This document shows, in pieces, positions 5,492 to 7,951 of a stretch of DNA of 7,951 nt. The stretch's first letter is position 1. Each line of letters opens with the position of its first letter. The notes beneath the pieces are model-generated. The model searched no databases and was not told the origin of the DNA. It saw only the letters and a program-made list of their open reading frames with translations. The DNA comes from CAZBDU01 sp964490725 (lineage in GTDB: Bacteria > Spirochaetota > Spirochaetia > SZUA-6 > DRHE01): positions 1 to 7,951 of the forward strand of contig CAZBDU010000153.1 in assembly GCA_964490725.1 (NCBI GenBank). Reading direction: 5' to 3'. The translations under genes and the position numbers were made by a program.

Positions 5492-6136
5492 ATGGCCAAG
5501 GACGGCTCGCTGAAGCGGCGGATCTACGGCGAAATCCTGGAGAAGATCATCCGCAACGACTTTCCCCGCGACGAGTTCCTGGTGGAGGGCAAGCTGGCGG
5601 AGATGTTCGGCGTGAGCCGCGCCCCGGTGCGGGAGGCGCTGCTGGAGCTGTGCGCGGAGAACATCCTGCGCAACATCCCGCGCACCGGCTACCAGATCGT
5701 GCAGATCTCCCGCAAGGAGATCCGCGACGCTCTGGAGCTGCGGGTCATGCTGGAGGTGGAAGGGGCGCGGATGGCCTGCGAGCGGCTCACCGAGGAGAAG
5801 CTGGCCAGGCTGGCTGCGCTGGAGGTGGAGCTGGAGCGGGCCGCCGGGGGCGAGATCACCTACCTGGAGGACTGGGTCAAGAGCGGCTCGGACCTGCACC
5901 TGACCATCGCCGAGCTGTCGGGCAACGGGCTGCTGTACAGGATGGTCAGAGAGACCCACGACATCCTGCGCCGGGCCACGGTCCAGATCTACCTGGACTC
6001 AGACTACCCCAGCCTGCGGCAGCCCAGCCTGCACCTGGAGATCGTGCGGGCGCTCATGCGGCGAGACCAGCAACGGGCGGCGGAGCTCCTGCGGCGGGAC
6101 ATCAACACCCTGCGGGAGTTCCTGCAGGAGATCTGA
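5492..6136 (+). CDS. GntR-family transcriptional regulator, FadR/FCD subfamily
   Basis: A 214-residue cytoplasmic DNA-binding regulator. Residues 5-72 are the winged helix, with the recognition helix in MFGVSRAPVREALLEL (38-53) and the wing RNIPRTGYQIVQIS (60-73). Residues 77-212 are an all-helical FCD ligand domain (ALELRVMLEVEGARMA; DLHLTIAELSGN; HLEIVRALMRRD). FCD domains often bind a metal through one Asp and three His. Here His136 and His181 are in place, but the usual Asp four residues before the first His is Gly132 and the last His position looks like Asp203, so metal binding may be changed or lost. The ATG at 5492 lies 5 nt after the UroD-like stop and has only a weak Shine-Dalgarno sequence, suggesting coupled translation. 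It probably senses the imported compound or a breakdown product and controls the dyads at 4474-4532, including its own promoter. Confidence 0.92.
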   Translation: MAKDGSLKRRIYGEILEKIIRNDFPRDEFLVEGKLAEMFGVSRAPVREALLELCAENILRNIPRTGYQIVQISRKEIRDALELRVMLEVEGARMACERLTEEKLARLAALEVELERAAGGEITYLEDWVKSGSDLHLTIAELSGNGLLYRMVRETHDILRRATVQIYLDSDYPSLRQPSLHLEIVRALMRRDQQRAAELLRRDINTLREFLQEI

Positions 6137-6163
6137 GGGTCCGGCCTGGAGAGGAATGGGGCG

Positions 6164-7876
6164 ATGAGCAGCGAGCAGGACGAGCTCTGGTCCCGGGTGC
6201 GCCAGGCCGTGGTGGGCCGGCGGGCGGAGATCGGCACTCCCTTCGGCCGCCGGCCGGTGGTCTACGCCGACTACACGGCCTCCGGGCGGGCGGTGGGGTT
6301 CATCGAGGACTACCTGCGGCGGGTGCTGGAGCACTACGGCAACACCCACACCGAGGACGACGCCACCGGGATCATCACCACGGGGAGGCTCCACCAGGCG
6401 GAGGCCACCATCAAGCGCCTGCTGGGGGCCACGGAGCGCTACAAGATCATCCCAGTGGGCGCCGGCACCACTGCGGCGGTGCACCGGCTGCAGCAGATCC
6501 TGGGCATCTACATTCCCCCGGTGGCCAAGGATACCTTTCGCAGCCTGCTGGAGCGGTTCTACACGGGGGAGGAGCTCTCCAGGCTGGAGGGCTACCTGAT
6601 GGCCAACCGGCCGCTGGTGTTCGTGGGCCCCTACGAGCACCACTCCAACGAGGTCTCCTGGCGGGAAGGGTTCGCGGAGGTGGTGGAGATCGAGCTGGAC
6701 GCCTCCGGGCTCCTGGACCTGGAGGACCTGGAGGCCAAGCTCTCCCGGGCCGAGTACGCCGGGCGGCGGAAGATCGGCGCCTTCTCCGCCGCCTCCAATG
6801 TCTCCGGAGTGCTTACGCCGGTGTACCAGGTGGCCCGCATCCTCCACCGCCACGGCGCCCTGGCCTTCTTCGACTTCGCGGCCCTGGCTCCCTACGGGCG
6901 GATCGAGGTCTGCCGGGACGGTGAGAGCTACTTCGACGGCATCTACTTTTCGCCCCACAAGTTCCTGGGAGGGCCGGGAGCCTCCGGGATCCTGCTGATC
7001 CGGGAGGACGTCTACCGCGCCGACCTGCCCCCCACGGTGAGCGCCGGGGGCACGGTGGACTACGTGAGCGCCAGCGAGCAGTCCTACAACCCCCAGATCG
7101 AGGTGCGGGAGAAGCCCGGCACCCCCGGGATCGTGCAGACCCTGCGCGCCGCCCTGGCCCTGGAGCTGAAGGAGAAGCTGGGCCCGGAGCGGATCGAGGC
7201 GCGGGAGAAGGAGCTCATCCGGCGGGCCCTGGAGAAGTTCAGCAGCTGCCACCCCATCGAGATCATGGGCAACGCCGACCCGGAAAGGCGGATCGCCATC
7301 TTCTCGTTCAACGTGCGGGCGGGCGCCTCCTACCTGCACCCGCGGTTCGTCACGATCCTGCTGAACGACCTGTTCGGAATCCAGAGCCGCGCCGGCTGCT
7401 CCTGCGCCGGCCCCTACGGCCACCGGGTGCTGCACATCGACGCCCTCAGGTCCCTGCGCTTCAAGGACCGGCTGCTGCACGGCTTCCTGGGGGTCAAGCC
7501 GGGCTGGGCGCGGGTGAACTTCCACTTCCTGATGACCGACGAGGAGTTCGACTACGTCTCCGGGGCGGTCTGCTTCGTCTGCCGCTACGGGAAGTACTTC
7601 CTGCCCATCTACGAGTTCGACATCCACACCGGCAACTGGCGGCATCGCAATTACCCGCCGCCCCCGGTGCGCTTCGGGCTGGAGGAGGCGCTGGTGGAAG
7701 CGCCGCCGGCGGGCGGGCCTCCGGGGGCCGAGGGCGAGGCGCCGGAGGCCGAGGCCGGGCGCTACCGCCGCATCATGCACGAAGCGCTGGAGCTGGCCGA
7801 GCGCCTGAAACGGCAGTTCGACGAGGGCGCGGTACGCACCACCGAGCAGGACCTGATCCCCTTCGTGTACGTGTAG
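6164..7876 (+). CDS. Large class-V PLP enzyme, cysteine-desulfurase-like, with C-terminal extension
   Basis: A 570-residue fold-type I PLP enzyme of aminotransferase class V. Residues matching the SufS/selenocysteine-lyase group can be followed in order: YADYTASGRA (34-43), YGNTHTEDD (58-66), EHHSN with His159/160 near the cofactor (158-162), SNVSG (211-215), Asp237 for the pyridine nitrogen (FFDFAALAPYG), SPHKFLGG with Schiff-base Lys266 (263-270), GTPG (319-322), and SRAGCSCAGP (408-417), where Arg409 would bind the substrate carboxylate and Cys414 is the persulfide cysteine. SufS is about 400 residues; this protein adds about 150, including a CxxC (470-473), a Pro/Gly/Ala/Glu linker (about 512-531) and a helical tail. 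The expected activity is C-S or C-Se cleavage of cysteine-like substrates, but this long subfamily has no role I can name. The start at 6164 follows GAGAGGA; it is 27 nt past the regulator and last in its operon. Confidence 0.87.
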   Translation: MSSEQDELWSRVRQAVVGRRAEIGTPFGRRPVVYADYTASGRAVGFIEDYLRRVLEHYGNTHTEDDATGIITTGRLHQAEATIKRLLGATERYKIIPVGAGTTAAVHRLQQILGIYIPPVAKDTFRSLLERFYTGEELSRLEGYLMANRPLVFVGPYEHHSNEVSWREGFAEVVEIELDASGLLDLEDLEAKLSRAEYAGRRKIGAFSAASNVSGVLTPVYQVARILHRHGALAFFDFAALAPYGRIEVCRDGESYFDGIYFSPHKFLGGPGASGILLIREDVYRADLPPTVSAGGTVDYVSASEQSYNPQIEVREKPGTPGIVQTLRAALALELKEKLGPERIEAREKELIRRALEKFSSCHPIEIMGNADPERRIAIFSFNVRAGASYLHPRFVTILLNDLFGIQSRAGCSCAGPYGHRVLHIDALRSLRFKDRLLHGFLGVKPGWARVNFHFLMTDEEFDYVSGAVCFVCRYGKYFLPIYEFDIHTGNWRHRNYPPPPVRFGLEEALVEAPPAGGPPGAEGEAPEAEAGRYRRIMHEALELAERLKRQFDEGAVRTTEQDLIPFVYV

Positions 7877-7951
7877 ACCCTGGGCGTGCCGCCGGCCGCC
7901 GCAAGCTGCGCGGGCCGGGCCGGTGGGCCGGGGCGCCGGCCGCCCTGCGGC
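7877..7951. other. Trailing non-coding end of the window
   Basis: These 75 bases are very GC-rich and contain the 10-bp direct repeat GCCGGCCGCC (7891-7900 and 7935-7944). Short self-complementary stretches exist, but no T-tract follows within the window, so a terminator for the rightward operon is not shown. No coding start was recognised. Confidence 0.4.

Noticed and set aside
5999..7780. Minus-strand open frame of about 593 codons opposite the PLP enzyme
   Set aside because: The plus strand has a full ordered set of active-site motifs; the minus frame has only Pro/Gly/Arg/Val-rich sequence with no motif.
6164..7876. Annotation as housekeeping SufS for Fe-S cluster assembly
   Set aside because: The protein is about 150 residues too long, and no SufB, SufC, SufD, SufE or SufU gene is in the operon.
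7891..7944. Direct repeat GCCGGCCGCC as a possible mobile-element or attachment-site end
   Set aside because: A 10-bp all-GC repeat in DNA this GC-rich is expected by chance, and no recombinase or transposase is nearby.

Overview
The window is strongly GC-rich with GC-biased third codon positions, has bacterial Shine-Dalgarno sites, and contains one AT-rich island at about 4491-4535. The organism is a bacterium. The substrate-binding protein has an N-terminus ending in a Gly-Gly-Gln-Ala-Glu stretch, which resembles sugar-binding proteins of spirochaetes. A GC-rich Bacillota lineage would fit equally well, so lineage is only a weak guess.

The layout is two divergent gene clusters around a 142-bp control region (4418-4559). 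Leftward (minus strand), in order of transcription, are two CUT1-type sugar ABC permeases (4417-3548, 3537-2683), their periplasmic binding protein (2601-1261), a small protein resembling L-2-amino-thiazoline-4-carboxylic acid (ATC) hydrolases (1100-615), and a MaoC-type hot-dog hydratase (491-39). No ATP-binding subunit is present. Rightward (plus strand) are a UroD/MtaA-like barrel protein (4560-5486), a GntR/FadR-type regulator (5492-6136) and a large PLP enzyme with the full set of cysteine-desulfurase residues but a long C-terminal extension (6164-7876).

The control region is the best-structured non-coding part. It has a near-consensus rightward promoter, a plausible leftward promoter, and two 20-bp dyads sharing the arms ACAGG and CCTGT with centres 39 bp apart. 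These probably bind the GntR regulator encoded next door, which would switch both clusters together.

Functionally the locus looks like a dedicated uptake-and-catabolism unit: a sugar-type importer plus enzymes for C-S/C-N chemistry (ATC-hydrolase-like, cysteine-desulfurase-like), a possible zinc-dependent methyl-transfer or decarboxylase barrel, and an acyl-CoA hydratase-like enzyme. The substrate cannot be read from the sequence. A sulfur- or amino-acid-containing sugar conjugate is one speculative possibility. No RNA genes, insertion sequences, CRISPR arrays or broken genes were seen, and no gene-free stretch exceeds about 160 bases.
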